The position numbers and the translations under genes are program-made. This document shows, one piece after another, positions 8,638-17,339 of a stretch of 64,000 nt of DNA. The notes beneath the pieces are model-generated. The model had not been told where the DNA came from. It worked only from the letters and a program-made list of their open reading frames with translations, and searched no databases. Origin of the DNA: an uncultured Gammaproteobacteria bacterium (lineage in GTDB: Bacteria; Pseudomonadota; Gammaproteobacteria; Pseudomonadales; Pseudohongiellaceae). Position 1 is the stretch's first letter. Each line of letters opens with the position of its first letter. The stretch is from contig CAJXVC010000003.1 of NCBI GenBank assembly GCA_913060975.1, forward strand, positions 62,001-126,000, in the 5' to 3' direction.

Positions 8638-9489
8638 ATGGATAGATTTACGTATTCAAAAACTATTGGAGCCTTTGTTCTGTGTGCTTTAATAAGTTTG
8701 CAAATTTCTGCACAAAGCGAACTGACTATCGAGCCAGTAAAGGACGGTCTTTATATGATTGTCGGGCCTGGTGGTAACGTTGGTGTGCGGGTGACGCCAG
8801 AAGGTGTCATTCTGATTGATGATAAATTCCCGCGCAATTTTGATGAAATTCAGTCGTTGGTTGCGAGTGTCAGCGACGAACCAGTGAAATACGTTATAAA
8901 TTCACACCATCATGGCGATCATACTGGCAGTAATGCCGGGTATATTCAGATTGCCGAGATTATTGCCCACAAGAATGCGCGCGACAATATGCTGCGCGGC
9001 AATCAGGATGCACCGCCTCGATTGGTTTATAGTCAGGAAACGTCTGTCTTTCTTGGTGGCGCTGAAGTCAGGGCTTATTACATGGGCACCGGCCATACCA
9101 ATGGTGATTCGGTGATCTACTTTCCAGATTTGAAAACCGTGCACGGAGGTGACCTGTTGCATGGCATCGCACCATTTATCGACTATGCGAATGGCGGTAG
9201 CAGCCGCGGGTGGGTCAGTACTATCAATGGCATGTTAGAGCTGGACTTTGATACCGCAATTCCGGGGCATGGCGCATTGATGGACAGACGCGATGTGTTG
9301 GCCTTTCGTAATCAGATGGAAGCTGTACGTGACCATATGAAGGCTTTAATTCGCGACGGCACGACAGCTGAGCAAGCTCCAGAAATGATCCAGAATCCCG
9401 ATCTGAGTTGGACTCAGGCTGCAGATGGTTTATTTATGCAACGCAGTGTTCCGGGCTTCTATGCGGAGATTGCTCGTGAGCTTGAGTAA
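8638..9489 (+). CDS. exported metallo-beta-lactamase-fold hydrolase
   Basis: Periplasmic MBL-fold protein of 283 residues with a signal peptide ending about LISLQISAQSE. The zinc motif HHHGDHTGSN (HxHxDH), the later metal residues in GTGHTNGD and HGGDLLHG, and the terminal IPGHG are all present. These support a functional binuclear metal site. Sequence flavour resembles SoxH/quinoprotein-relay and broad MBL hydrolases rather than true antibiotic beta-lactamases. The track starts at a GTG four codons upstream; the ATG here has GTGAGG six bases before it. The substrate is unknown. Confidence 0.85.
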   Translation: MDRFTYSKTIGAFVLCALISLQISAQSELTIEPVKDGLYMIVGPGGNVGVRVTPEGVILIDDKFPRNFDEIQSLVASVSDEPVKYVINSHHHGDHTGSNAGYIQIAEIIAHKNARDNMLRGNQDAPPRLVYSQETSVFLGGAEVRAYYMGTGHTNGDSVIYFPDLKTVHGGDLLHGIAPFIDYANGGSSRGWVSTINGMLELDFDTAIPGHGALMDRRDVLAFRNQMEAVRDHMKALIRDGTTAEQAPEMIQNPDLSWTQAADGLFMQRSVPGFYAEIARELE

Positions 9490-9598
9490 CCAAAGTTCGT
9501 TGACCTTCGTCAAAGTCTGCAACGCCTATACATTCATAATAGTCATGCATGTACAGCCGGTGTGAAATTTAATAGGTATCTCCTGGAGGATCAGCCTG

Positions 9599-10003
9599 AT
9601 GGTAGAAGAAATTGAGTTAGAGAAGCTGTTGACGCTGTTGCAGCCCACTCTGCTCGAAGATGAGTTCGTTTTCTGCACCATAGATCCGGTACCGTTCGGT
9701 GAGCTGGATGCATTGAATCCGCTTGCCTGTTATCACGAAAAGGAAGGGCTGAGTTTGTTGCTTAAACGCACTGCAGCGGATGAGGCAGGTATCAAATACC
9801 AATTCGTGTCGCGCTGTATCACGCTTTCTGTGCACTCGAGTTTGAGTGCGGTAGGCTTTACAGCGGCGGTTTCGTCCAAGCTGGCTGCACACGGCATCCC
9901 AGCCAACGTGATTGCTGCCTATTACCATGATCATGTCTTTGTACCTGCAGACAGGGCCGAAATAGCGCTTAAATTGCTTACCGAGTTTGAGCGCAGACGC
10001 TAG
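9599..10003 (+). CDS. ACT-domain protein
   Basis: Cytosolic protein of 134 residues, similar to a family of small proteins with tandem ACT-like folds (DUF2241/ACT_7 type). Recognisable segments are FVFCTIDPVPFGELDALNPLA at the N-terminus and ITLSVHSSLSAVGFTAAVSSKL with ANVIAAYYHDHVFVPADRAEIAL near the C-terminus. ACT domains usually bind amino acids and regulate enzymes or transcription. The ATG follows TGGAGGATC. It is a single gene with no clear partner, so the ligand is not predictable. Confidence 0.8.
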   Translation: MVEEIELEKLLTLLQPTLLEDEFVFCTIDPVPFGELDALNPLACYHEKEGLSLLLKRTAADEAGIKYQFVSRCITLSVHSSLSAVGFTAAVSSKLAAHGIPANVIAAYYHDHVFVPADRAEIALKLLTEFERRR

Positions 10004-10194
10004 GTAGTCAATATTTCTATAAGGGATAGCAAGAGTTGACCCTGTGCTGTCAGACTACCGTTTGTTTCGCTTCATCCTCGACTGACTTGGCCTCCTGCAC
10101 TCTTCCTGATACTACTGCATGGCAACGGCACTACTCATCAAAGCAATGCGCTCTTAAATCTAAATACTTAAATAGTGCTTCCAAGAGGTCTGTC

Positions 10195-11658
10195 ATGGAT
10201 AAAAGCGATAAAGACGGCATCCGCCTGCCCATCAAGATCGACAGCACATCCAACGGGGAATACGAGCCGATTCCCATCTCACCGATCAACGAAAAAGGTA
10301 ATCGCCTGGCTTTGGAGCAGGCGACTGAGAACGCGCGTCGCACAGGTAAATCCCGGCGCGACTTTCTGGTATCCAGCTGCGGCGCCGCCAGCACCTTGCT
10401 GGCCTTTAATCAGGCCAATGCTTTTCACCAGCGCACTGGCGGCTACTTCGATCTCGTCGCTGAGGCGGCTCTGGATGGCGCTGCGGCCAAGGCTCAGGTA
10501 GAAGGCGGTGAATTCATTTTTGATGTGCAGGGACATTATGTGAATCCAGAAGGGGACTGGTTGAGCCAGATACCACCCGACTCACGCCCCTATGCGGGCA
10601 TGGAGAAGGCGGCTTGCGAGATGGCCAATGACGGCGGTAATCGCGGCTATCTGGACTGCTTGTCCCAGAGTGAGTTCATCAAGGATATCTTCATGGACAG
10701 CGACACCGACATTATGGTGCTGTCATTCGTGCCATCGACTCGCGAAACTGAACCGGTCACTATTGAGGATGCTGATGAGACCCGCCGCATCGTGGCTGAG
10801 TTAGAGGGTAGCAAGCGCTTGATGATCCATGGTCGGGTCAATCCCAATCAGGAAGGCGATCTGGAAGGCATGGATGAACTGGCCGAAAACTGGAATATCT
10901 CCGCATTCAAGACCTATACTCAATACGGCCCCGGTGGCGTGGGGTTTTTCCTGCATGATGCGCCGGGTCGAGCCATGATCGAACGGGCGCGCCGCCTTGG
11001 TGTGCGTAATATTTGTGTGCACAAAGGGCTACCGTTCGGGCCGCAGTCTTACGAGCACAGCCAGTGCTCCGACATCGGTATCGTAGCTCGAGATTACCCG
11101 GACATGAACTTTTTAATCTACCATTCCGGTTTTGTGGCAGGCAATGAAGAGCAGCCATATGTGGATGGTGCCGGGCGTGATGGTATTGATACGCTGATTC
11201 AGTCCCTGATCGACAATGAGATCGCCCCCAATTCGAACGTCTATGCCGAACTAGGCAGCACCTGGCGCTTTTTGATGCGCGACCCGAACAATGCGGCGCA
11301 TGCGCTGGGTAAACTGTTCCGCTATGTCGGAGAGGATAATGTGCTATGGGGGACGGACTCGATCTGGTACGGCTCACCTCAGGATCAGATTCAGGCCTTT
11401 CGCACGTTTCAGATATCCGAGGAATTTCAGGAGCGCTTTGGCTACCCGGCGATCACTCCTGAACTGCGTCGCAAGGTGTTTGGCCTGAATGCGTCCGTGC
11501 CCTACGGTATTGATGAGGCAGAGATTCGCCTGTTGACCGCGAACGATATGGTTAGCGCAGAAAAGCTGGCCTATCTGGAAAACCCGTCGCCCAGCTTTCT
11601 GACTTACGGGCCCAAGAACCGGCGCGAATTCCTCAATTTCCTGAAGTGGGGCGGTTAG
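10195..11658 (+). CDS. Tat-exported amidohydrolase family protein
   Basis: Metal-dependent hydrolase of the amidohydrolase-2 (TIM-barrel) family, 487 residues from the ATG chosen. A twin-arginine signal (KSRRDFLVSSCGA, about residue 50) precedes the barrel, indicating folded export to the periplasm. The start-of-barrel metal motif is IFDVQGHYV, an extended D-x-x-x-H instead of D-x-H. Further barrel motifs are ICVHKG, FLIYHSGF and VLWGTDSIWYGSP with the late Asp. The track ORF begins 53 codons upstream at a non-ATG codon; the internal ATG follows AAGAGG and is better. The long N-terminus before the Tat motif is unusual. The stop overlaps the convergent gene by 4 bp. Decarboxylase or lactonase activity is possible for the family. 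Confidence 0.8.
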   Translation: MDKSDKDGIRLPIKIDSTSNGEYEPIPISPINEKGNRLALEQATENARRTGKSRRDFLVSSCGAASTLLAFNQANAFHQRTGGYFDLVAEAALDGAAAKAQVEGGEFIFDVQGHYVNPEGDWLSQIPPDSRPYAGMEKAACEMANDGGNRGYLDCLSQSEFIKDIFMDSDTDIMVLSFVPSTRETEPVTIEDADETRRIVAELEGSKRLMIHGRVNPNQEGDLEGMDELAENWNISAFKTYTQYGPGGVGFFLHDAPGRAMIERARRLGVRNICVHKGLPFGPQSYEHSQCSDIGIVARDYPDMNFLIYHSGFVAGNEEQPYVDGAGRDGIDTLIQSLIDNEIAPNSNVYAELGSTWRFLMRDPNNAAHALGKLFRYVGEDNVLWGTDSIWYGSPQDQIQAFRTFQISEEFQERFGYPAITPELRRKVFGLNASVPYGIDEAEIRLLTANDMVSAEKLAYLENPSPSFLTYGPKNRREFLNFLKWGG

Positions 11659-12026
11659 TCACGCAGTACTGCAATGAGTGCGAGGGTGGCAGCTACTGCG
11701 ACAGCCATGAAGAGCAGTGGCGCCGACTGCAGCCCGGACAGAGCGAGTTCGATACCAGTCGGCAATTGCTCACGGGCCAGTTCTGCGAACCATTCGCGAT
11801 AGGCAGTAAGCCATTGCTGGATCTGCCGTGGTACGCCGGCGGCAATCGCCAACACTAGCCAGATGACTCCCACTAGTCCAAAAAGCCTCGGCTGACGCTG
11901 ATTGTCGGACAGCGGCTTTTCGTGTTGCAAGTGCTGTGCTACCTCGTCAGTGAAGCCGCTGTCGGCTAGCATTGCAGAGCCTCCCAGCAAGCGATCCAGT
12001 TCCTTGTCAGTTATTTTCGGTTGCAT
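11655..12026 (-). CDS. small membrane protein, probable anti-sigma factor
   Basis: Protein of 123 residues with a soluble N-terminal part (about 1-45) and two membrane segments (LVGVIWLVLAIAAGVP about 50-65 and PLLFMAVAVAATLALIAVL at the C-terminus). It overlaps the end of the ECF sigma factor gene by 16 bp, the usual position for a cognate membrane-anchored anti-sigma factor. No zinc-binding HxxxCxxC motif is present, so it is not a ZAS-type anti-sigma factor. The role is inferred from topology and gene order. Confidence 0.65.
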   Translation of the reverse strand: MQPKITDKELDRLLGGSAMLADSGFTDEVAQHLQHEKPLSDNQRQPRLFGLVGVIWLVLAIAAGVPRQIQQWLTAYREWFAELAREQLPTGIELALSGLQSAPLLFMAVAVAATLALIAVLRD

Positions 12027-12685
12027 TGTTTGCTTGCCATGGGTTTTGACGTGTCATGTGTGCTGTGGGTTTGTCCAAGGAGCTCACGCAGTTTTTTCTT
12101 GCCGCGCAAGATGCGCGATTTAACGGTGCCCACAGGCAGTTCGAGAATTGTGGCTGCCTCAGCATGGGAGAAGCCGTAACTATGACATAGCGAAATCGCT
12201 GCGCGTTCGCCGCTGTCCAACTTACCCATTGCCTGTTCCAGATCCAGCTGTTCAGTACTCGGCTGTTCATAGCGATCATGAAGCACAGCAAATTGCTGAC
12301 TATAAGTGGTGACAACATCAGTGTAGCGGGTCGCGCTGCGGCGCTGTTGCAGGAATTCCCGATAAGCGATGCTGTACAGCCAGCTCTGGAACTGGCCGGC
12401 ATTGCCGGTAAAGCTGGGCAGCTTGCGATAGGCCTGCAGAAAGGTATCCTGGGCCAAGTCGTCGGCCAGGGAATAGTGCTGGCAGAGCCTTACGAGAAAC
12501 GCCCGTAATTGTCCCTGATGCAACCGCACGACAGTTGCGAACGCATCCGTATCTGACTGGAGGCGGGCGCGTTCGATCAGGCTCAATTCCTTGTTCAAGA
12601 AATGTCGTATCTTGGTAATCCTCGACTGAGGTTGATCATGGCTCGCGCAAGCGCAATTTGCCAGACAGGAGCAAGGCGCCACCAA
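12011..12685 (-). CDS. ECF-type RNA polymerase sigma factor
   Basis: Sigma-70 family protein. Region 2 is seen in AFATVVRLHQGQLRAFLVRLC, DDLAQDTFLQAYRKL and FQSWLYSIAYREFLQ. Region 4, with helix-turn-helix, is in AAISLCHSYGFSHAEAATILELPVGTVKSRILRGKKKLRELL. The track start (224 residues) gives an odd Cys-rich N-terminus read through the end of the upstream gene. A TTG at about 12598 (LNKELSLIERARLQ, about 195 residues) is a more likely start, but the exact codon is unresolved. It sits in an operon after the DUF6249 protein and before the putative anti-sigma factor, so it probably answers to an envelope signal. Confidence 0.85.
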   Translation of the reverse strand: MVAPCSCLANCACASHDQPQSRITKIRHFLNKELSLIERARLQSDTDAFATVVRLHQGQLRAFLVRLCQHYSLADDLAQDTFLQAYRKLPSFTGNAGQFQSWLYSIAYREFLQQRRSATRYTDVVTTYSQQFAVLHDRYEQPSTEQLDLEQAMGKLDSGERAAISLCHSYGFSHAEAATILELPVGTVKSRILRGKKKLRELLGQTHSTHDTSKPMASKQCNRK

Positions 12686-13004
12686 TGAATAAAGGAATCA
12701 TGCCGATTATAGCGCCCTCCATGCCGTCACTTATATAGAATGTCACAGAGAGGGGTAGGCCGATGGCGATCCAGATAAGGCCTTTACGGTAATCGACTTT
12801 ATGGGAATTGCCCATACCTTCGCCAATTAGCTTGAGTATCTCCGGGTCAGCATTGCCACCCAGTTCGACGATTCTGGCCAGCGTATCCAGCTTTTTGACG
12901 CGGGCTTTGTAGAGTAGCAGTACGACGCTAATAATTACTGCTGCGAGCATTATCGGCACGAATATGACCGCTAGCACTCCTTCGGCATTGTCACCCATGG
13001 GCAT
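12636..13004 (-). CDS. DUF6249-type small membrane protein
   Basis: Protein of 122 residues with one membrane segment near the N-terminus (AVIFVPIMLAAVIISVVLLLY) and two near the C-terminus. The connecting cytosolic piece contains VDYRKGLIWIAIGLPLS. This matches a family (DUF6249) that often precedes ECF sigma factor genes. AGGAGAGAG lies just upstream; either of two ATG codons two codons apart could be used. It is first in the three-gene sigma operon. The function is unknown; a signal input or accessory role for the sigma/anti-sigma pair is inferred. Confidence 0.75.
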   Translation of the reverse strand: MPMGDNAEGVLAVIFVPIMLAAVIISVVLLLYKARVKKLDTLARIVELGGNADPEILKLIGEGMGNSHKVDYRKGLIWIAIGLPLSVTFYISDGMEGAIIGMIPLFIGGALLLSGKLRLREP

Positions 13005-13064
13005 CTCTCTCCTGAATAAAAAACGTTACTACCCAGTAAGATGCTGCTCAGTCCCGCATTGGAT

Positions 13065-14030
13065 TCATTTTTCTGTGTATTTGTGCACTTCGACTGTCAC
13101 ATGATCCACATCAGTTACATGGCGTAGCTGCTTTTTGTAGTGCTCCGGGGACTTGGGGACAGTGCTGACCACGGTCAGTGAGGCGGCCTGTATATTAGGA
13201 CCGACGGTCCACAAATGCAGGTCTACGACGCGATTGCCTGCTTCTTCCTCGATAGTCTGACGAATGACTTCCTGTTGCTGATCTGATACCTGTTCATCCA
13301 ACAGGATCGCACTGGTGCTCTTGAGCAGGCCCCAGCTCCAGCGAGCCACGAGAATCGCGCCGACGATGCCCATGATGGGGTCCATCCAAACCCAGCCCAG
13401 ATACTTGCCGATGAGCAGGGCGAAAATCGCCAGCAGTGAGGTGAGGGCATCAGCCAGGACATGAAGGTAGGCTGATTTCAGGTTGTGGTCGTGATGGTGG
13501 TGATCATGGTGATGATGGTGGTCGTGCTCATGATCGTGAGAATGGCCGTGATGATGATCGTGGTCATGATGGTGATCCGCACCAAGTATAACCACCGACG
13601 CGCCATTGACGATCAGGCCAAGCACAGCGACGAAGATAGCTTGATTGAAGGCAATGCTGACTGGTGAAATCAGGCGTAGGATACTTTCCCAGGCCATCAT
13701 CATGGCGAACAGGGCCAAGAGTATGGCGCCAGTGTAGCCACCCAGAGTATTGACCTTGCCGGTACCGAAGCTATAGCGCTCGTTATGGGCGTGGCGGCGG
13801 GCATAGACATAGGCAAAGAAATTGATACCGAGAGCCACGGCATGGGAGCCCATGTGCAAGCCATCTGCCAGCAGGGCCATAGAACCATAGGCGATGCCAG
13901 CAGCAATCTCCACTATCATCATGGCGAAGGTAATGGCGATGACTATCAGAGTGCGCGATTCACCCGGACGCTTCTGGTCCTGGCCAAAGCTGTGCGAGTG
14001 CCGCCAACGGTCGAGGATATCTTCTTTCAT
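13065..14030 (-). CDS. dmeF: CDF-family divalent cation exporter, DmeF type
   Basis: Inner-membrane cation diffusion facilitator of 321 residues that exports Co, Ni or Zn in exchange for protons. DmeF hallmarks are the N-terminal WRHSHSFGQ, then MIVEIAAGIAYGSMALLADGLHMGSHA, which carries the HxxxD-type metal site in TM2, and RYSFGTGKVNTLGG. A very His/Asp-rich cytosolic loop (about residues 150-185, more than 20 His) precedes LHVLADALTSLLAI in TM5. A C-terminal cytosolic domain (VDLHLWTVGPNIQAASLTVV) follows. The track ORF extends 17 codons upstream, but the ATG used here has AAGG at good spacing. No adjacent RcnR/CsoR-like DmeR regulator is seen. Confidence 0.92.
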   Translation of the reverse strand: MKEDILDRWRHSHSFGQDQKRPGESRTLIVIAITFAMMIVEIAAGIAYGSMALLADGLHMGSHAVALGINFFAYVYARRHAHNERYSFGTGKVNTLGGYTGAILLALFAMMMAWESILRLISPVSIAFNQAIFVAVLGLIVNGASVVILGADHHHDHDHHHGHSHDHEHDHHHHHDHHHHDHNLKSAYLHVLADALTSLLAIFALLIGKYLGWVWMDPIMGIVGAILVARWSWGLLKSTSAILLDEQVSDQQQEVIRQTIEEEAGNRVVDLHLWTVGPNIQAASLTVVSTVPKSPEHYKKQLRHVTDVDHVTVEVHKYTEK

Positions 14031-14234
14031 AATGGCGAGCCTTATAGCATGAGCATCACAGTGAAATCCAATCTTGGCCATTAGCCGTAAATGTTCTGAG
14101 AACTGGCGCGGAGGGGGCAGATTGCTCTCCTCAGCACCCTTTTTTGCGCTACACTTGAGTTAACGCTAGGCAAGGCACTGTTGCGGTTGCAATGCCAGCT
14201 AACCAGCATGCAATGGAATTTTAGAGGATTGGAT

Positions 14235-14807
14235 ATGAAAGCTTTGACATTAACACTGATGCTCGCAGGCCTGCTGCCAGCGTTCGCCCAGGCGGTGGAA
14301 GAACCACCCGCGCCGCTGGCTGAAATCACCAACTTTCGGCAGTACAGTGACCTGTTCTCCAGCGCCGGTCAACCGACTCGTGAACAGTTCCAGACTATTG
14401 CCGATCAGGGATTTGAGCGCGTGGTCTATATTGCGTTCACCAACAACCAGAACGCCTTGCCCGATGAAGATCTGGTGGTAACTGGTCTGGGCATGGAGTA
14501 CATGCAGATACCGGTCGATTTCTCCAATCCGCAGCCTTATCACTTCTATGTATTTGCCGACGCGATGGAGCGCGCCGCCGACCAGAAAACATTGCTGCAT
14601 TGCCAGGTTAACGCCCGCGCAACCGCGTTCAGCTTTTTGTATCGCGTGGTCAATGAGGGCGTACCGGTCGCTGAAGCCAAGGCAGATATGAATACTGTCT
14701 GGCAACCCAATGCAGTTTGGCGTGACTTTATCTTTGCTGTACTGGAAGAGAACAATATCGACCCGAACTGTGAGGGTTGTGACTGGACGATTCCGGATAG
14801 CCAATAG
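14235..14807 (+). CDS. exported protein-tyrosine-phosphatase-like protein
   Basis: Protein of 190 residues with a signal peptide (LTLTLMLAGLLPAFAQA) and a dual-specificity-phosphatase-like domain (BLH/DUF442-related). Domain features are FSSAGQPTREQFQTIADQGFERVVYIAF and the P-loop LLHCQVNARATAF. The P-loop has Cys and Arg, but only four residues lie between them instead of the usual five (HCx5R), so classical phosphatase activity is uncertain. It ends with NCEGCDW, a CxxC pair that could form a disulfide in the periplasm. The ATG follows GAGG at 7-bp spacing. It is convergent with the histidine kinase, with an inverted repeat between them. Confidence 0.75.
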   Translation: MKALTLTLMLAGLLPAFAQAVEEPPAPLAEITNFRQYSDLFSSAGQPTREQFQTIADQGFERVVYIAFTNNQNALPDEDLVVTGLGMEYMQIPVDFSNPQPYHFYVFADAMERAADQKTLLHCQVNARATAFSFLYRVVNEGVPVAEAKADMNTVWQPNAVWRDFIFAVLEENNIDPNCEGCDWTIPDSQ

Positions 14808-14826
14808 TAGGCAGGGTAAGAACAAC

Positions 14827-14854
14827 GCGAGTGCAGCAATATTGCTACACTCGC
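14827..14854. terminator. perfect inverted repeat between convergent genes
   Basis: GCGAGTG pairs with CACTCGC around the inner palindrome AGCAATATTGCT, giving a 28-nt hairpin with a single C/A mismatch. There is no T-run on either strand, so it is either a Rho-assisted or bidirectional terminator hairpin, or a protein-binding site. Confidence 0.5.
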
Positions 14855-14916
14855 ACTAGTCTATACACGATAAGTTTCTTGGTGAGGCCAATCAAATAAC
14901 AAAATAGCTGATCTGG

Positions 14917-17187
14917 CTAATTTGTTATTTCAATAGTATCTCCCTCAAGCACTCTGTTGATAGCTTCCTGAAGATTTTGCTGCGTAAACGGTTTTGGCAA
15001 GAAAGTTACGCCACTACGGTCAGCGAGTCGGGAAAGCGCATTGCTGGAATCATAGCCACTCATTAGCACTATAGGCAGCGCAGGATTAGTCTTGCGGATG
15101 TTCCCTATCACCTCAACGCCATCGCCATCACCCAGCGTTAAATCAACCAATGCGCAGTTTATGGAAGCATTGTTCAGAGTGGGTAGTGCTTCTTTCAATT
15201 CGTTGCAGCCACTGAATTGGAAAACCTGAAAATTGATTCTTTCTAAAAAGATTGTCGCCAGTTTCTGAACCTGGAGGTCATCTTCAACCAGAATGATGCC
15301 GCCGCCGTCAGCATGATCAGTGCTAGGCATGATTTCCGTTTTTGTTCGCTCTGGATATTGATCCGAGAGTGGCAAGTAAATTCGAAATAATGTGCCGCGA
15401 TCCCGTGTAGAAAAAACATCCACTGAGCCGTTGTGAGCTCGAAGAATTCCGAGCACTGCAGCGAGCCCCAGACCGGTGCCTGCATCTTTGGAAGTGAAAA
15501 ACGGATCGAATATTCGGTTGAGAGTTTTTGCATCCATGCCGCAACCGTTGTCTTCTACTTCAAACCAGGCATAGTGACCAGCCGACATTTCGGTGCTGGT
15601 GATATATGACGATTCCGCATCAGCTTTATCGGTTACTTGACCATTGGATAGCAACTCTATTTGCCCCGTTCTCAGCAAGGTTTGGCTCGCCCCTGCGTCT
15701 TTCGCGTTGGTCAGCATATTTAGTAGCACTTGGCGGATTTGTGTGGGGTCAACATTAATGGGCAAGTTGCCCCCGCTTGTTGCATCAACTATCCGCATAT
15801 TCGATGACAAGTCCTGGCGGAGAAATTCGCCGAGCTCACGCACCAGTTCCGATAGATCAACAACACGCGTTATAAAACTGGCTCTCCCGGCGTAGCCTAG
15901 CATCTGGCTCGCAAGTTCGCGGGCTTTCGAGCTTGCCTCCAGGATTGCTCTAATGCTGCTCTTGGCTTCTCCTTGTGTTGGAAGCATTTCTTCGAGTAAT
16001 TTGCCGTGACCGATGACCACTGTTAGCAGATTATTGAAGTCGTGCGCGACCCCGCCTGCCAATACACCCAGACTCTCCAGTCGTTCTGATTCCAGATTAC
16101 GCTTGACCATTGCTGACCATTCCTGAGCCTGGATGGCGAAGGCAGTAACGTCAGCAATCGAGCCGGCGAATGTTTGGTCTTCTACAGACCAGTTACGGGA
16201 TTCGCCAATGTGCTCATGGCAAACTACACCAACGATTTCACCGCGAATCCGGATCGGGGCATCCAGAAGGGCTCCGACACCGGTTGGTCGTAGGTAGCTG
16301 TCTGCCATCTCGCTAGTGCGCGGATCGGTTAGTGCGTTGTTGGCCGCCAAAGTGCGATTATCTTTGAGTGCAGAGAAATAAGCCGGGAAATCGGATTGTT
16401 TTAATGCAATCTGTTCACTGGTCGTGTCTGCATCCTGGGAATATAGATATGTGCACCGAATACTCTGCTGATCTTCACCGAAAAGCCAGATGCTGACCCT
16501 GTGGGCATTAAGTTCGTTGCTGGAGGTGCGGCAGATCTGTTTGCTCGCTGCTTCGAGATCCGCGTGTGCCAGTTCTGGAGACTGCGAGAGAGCCTGCAGT
16601 GCCTCTGTTCGATGCCGTAGTAAATTGATTCGTCGGGCTGAGGCTCGTGAGCTGTATAGCCTTTGTTCGTGCAGAATAATTGCGAAGACAGAAGCAAAGA
16701 AATAAATCGTGGCCCACTGGGTGATATCCTGAATATTGTGTAGTGCAACTGTCGCTATCCAGCTCGTTACAGAGATGGCTAAGTAGCAGTAGAACCAACG
16801 CCGGGAAGTCATTACCAAGCCGAGTATCAGGCTAAAGGCAACGAAGTTTCCTGTATGGCGAATTTCAGGCACAAGCGCCATATGCAAGACGGTATTGAAC
16901 AGGCAAAGCCCCACAAGTATGCCAAGCATTAGAAAGGCGTGTGACAAAATTTCACGGTCGGTCTGTTTCCACAGTCGAAGCTGACTGTAAATTCCGGCGG
17001 CTACAAGCGCAGAGACTCCAGCCACTGCCAGCATTATCCAGCCATTGCGACCACCAATGGCAAATGGATGGGCTACCGCCAGTGCGGTATACGCGATCGT
17101 GGTCAACAATGACAATGGGCCGAGGCTGGCCGCTACTGTTTCACGCGATGCCCTGATTGCTTCGATTTGTTGTTGCGAGTCTGCCAT
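14917..17187 (-). CDS. hybrid sensor histidine kinase with GAF and receiver domains
   Basis: Inner-membrane hybrid kinase of 756 residues. The N-terminal part has about six membrane helices (residues 20-180). A GAF domain follows (about 205-350; GVGALLDAPIRIRGEIVGVVCHE). The HisKA domain holds the phospho-acceptor His in LAGGVAHDFNNLLTVVIG (about 385). The HATPase domain has the N box MLTNAKDAG, G1 VEDNGCGMD and G2 GTGLGLAAV. The C-terminal receiver has its phospho-acceptor Asp in CALVDLTLGDGDG and the Lys in FLPKPF. The HDFNN box is typical of PAS/GAF-type hybrid kinases. No response regulator or output gene is adjacent, so its target is unknown. Two palindromes lie upstream. Confidence 0.93.
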   Translation of the reverse strand: MADSQQQIEAIRASRETVAASLGPLSLLTTIAYTALAVAHPFAIGGRNGWIMLAVAGVSALVAAGIYSQLRLWKQTDREILSHAFLMLGILVGLCLFNTVLHMALVPEIRHTGNFVAFSLILGLVMTSRRWFYCYLAISVTSWIATVALHNIQDITQWATIYFFASVFAIILHEQRLYSSRASARRINLLRHRTEALQALSQSPELAHADLEAASKQICRTSSNELNAHRVSIWLFGEDQQSIRCTYLYSQDADTTSEQIALKQSDFPAYFSALKDNRTLAANNALTDPRTSEMADSYLRPTGVGALLDAPIRIRGEIVGVVCHEHIGESRNWSVEDQTFAGSIADVTAFAIQAQEWSAMVKRNLESERLESLGVLAGGVAHDFNNLLTVVIGHGKLLEEMLPTQGEAKSSIRAILEASSKARELASQMLGYAGRASFITRVVDLSELVRELGEFLRQDLSSNMRIVDATSGGNLPINVDPTQIRQVLLNMLTNAKDAGASQTLLRTGQIELLSNGQVTDKADAESSYITSTEMSAGHYAWFEVEDNGCGMDAKTLNRIFDPFFTSKDAGTGLGLAAVLGILRAHNGSVDVFSTRDRGTLFRIYLPLSDQYPERTKTEIMPSTDHADGGGIILVEDDLQVQKLATIFLERINFQVFQFSGCNELKEALPTLNNASINCALVDLTLGDGDGVEVIGNIRKTNPALPIVLMSGYDSSNALSRLADRSGVTFLPKPFTQQNLQEAINRVLEGDTIEITN

Positions 17188-17286
17188 GTTGGTGCTTTAC
17201 ACCATAACCACATAAAATCTGTGACAGATACATAATAGCCTGTTTCTGAGAATTTCATAGATATATTGACAGACAGGCGCCCGCCG

Positions 17287-17300
17287 CCTTTAATTAAAGG
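17287..17300. promoter_or_regulatory. 14-bp perfect palindrome CCTTTAATTAAAGG
   Basis: Perfect dyad 100 bp upstream of the kinase start codon, flanked by AT-rich sequence. Its size suits a dimeric regulator operator. No regulator family could be matched with confidence. Confidence 0.45.
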
Positions 17301-17307
17301 AATAAGC

Positions 17308-17339
17308 ATTCCTGAATAAATCAGATTTATGACAGGAAT
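17308..17339. promoter_or_regulatory. 32-nt hairpin-forming inverted repeat
   Basis: ATTCCTG (17308-17314) pairs with CAGGAAT (17333-17339), and ATAAATC (17316-17322) pairs with GATTTAT (17324-17330), with one small asymmetric bulge. It is eight bases from the 14-bp palindrome, upstream of the kinase. It could be a regulator site or, as RNA, a leader hairpin. Confidence 0.45.

Noticed and set aside
13485-13667. 60-codon Met/Val-rich plus-strand ORF
   Set aside because: Antisense reading of the His-rich loop codons of the cation exporter.
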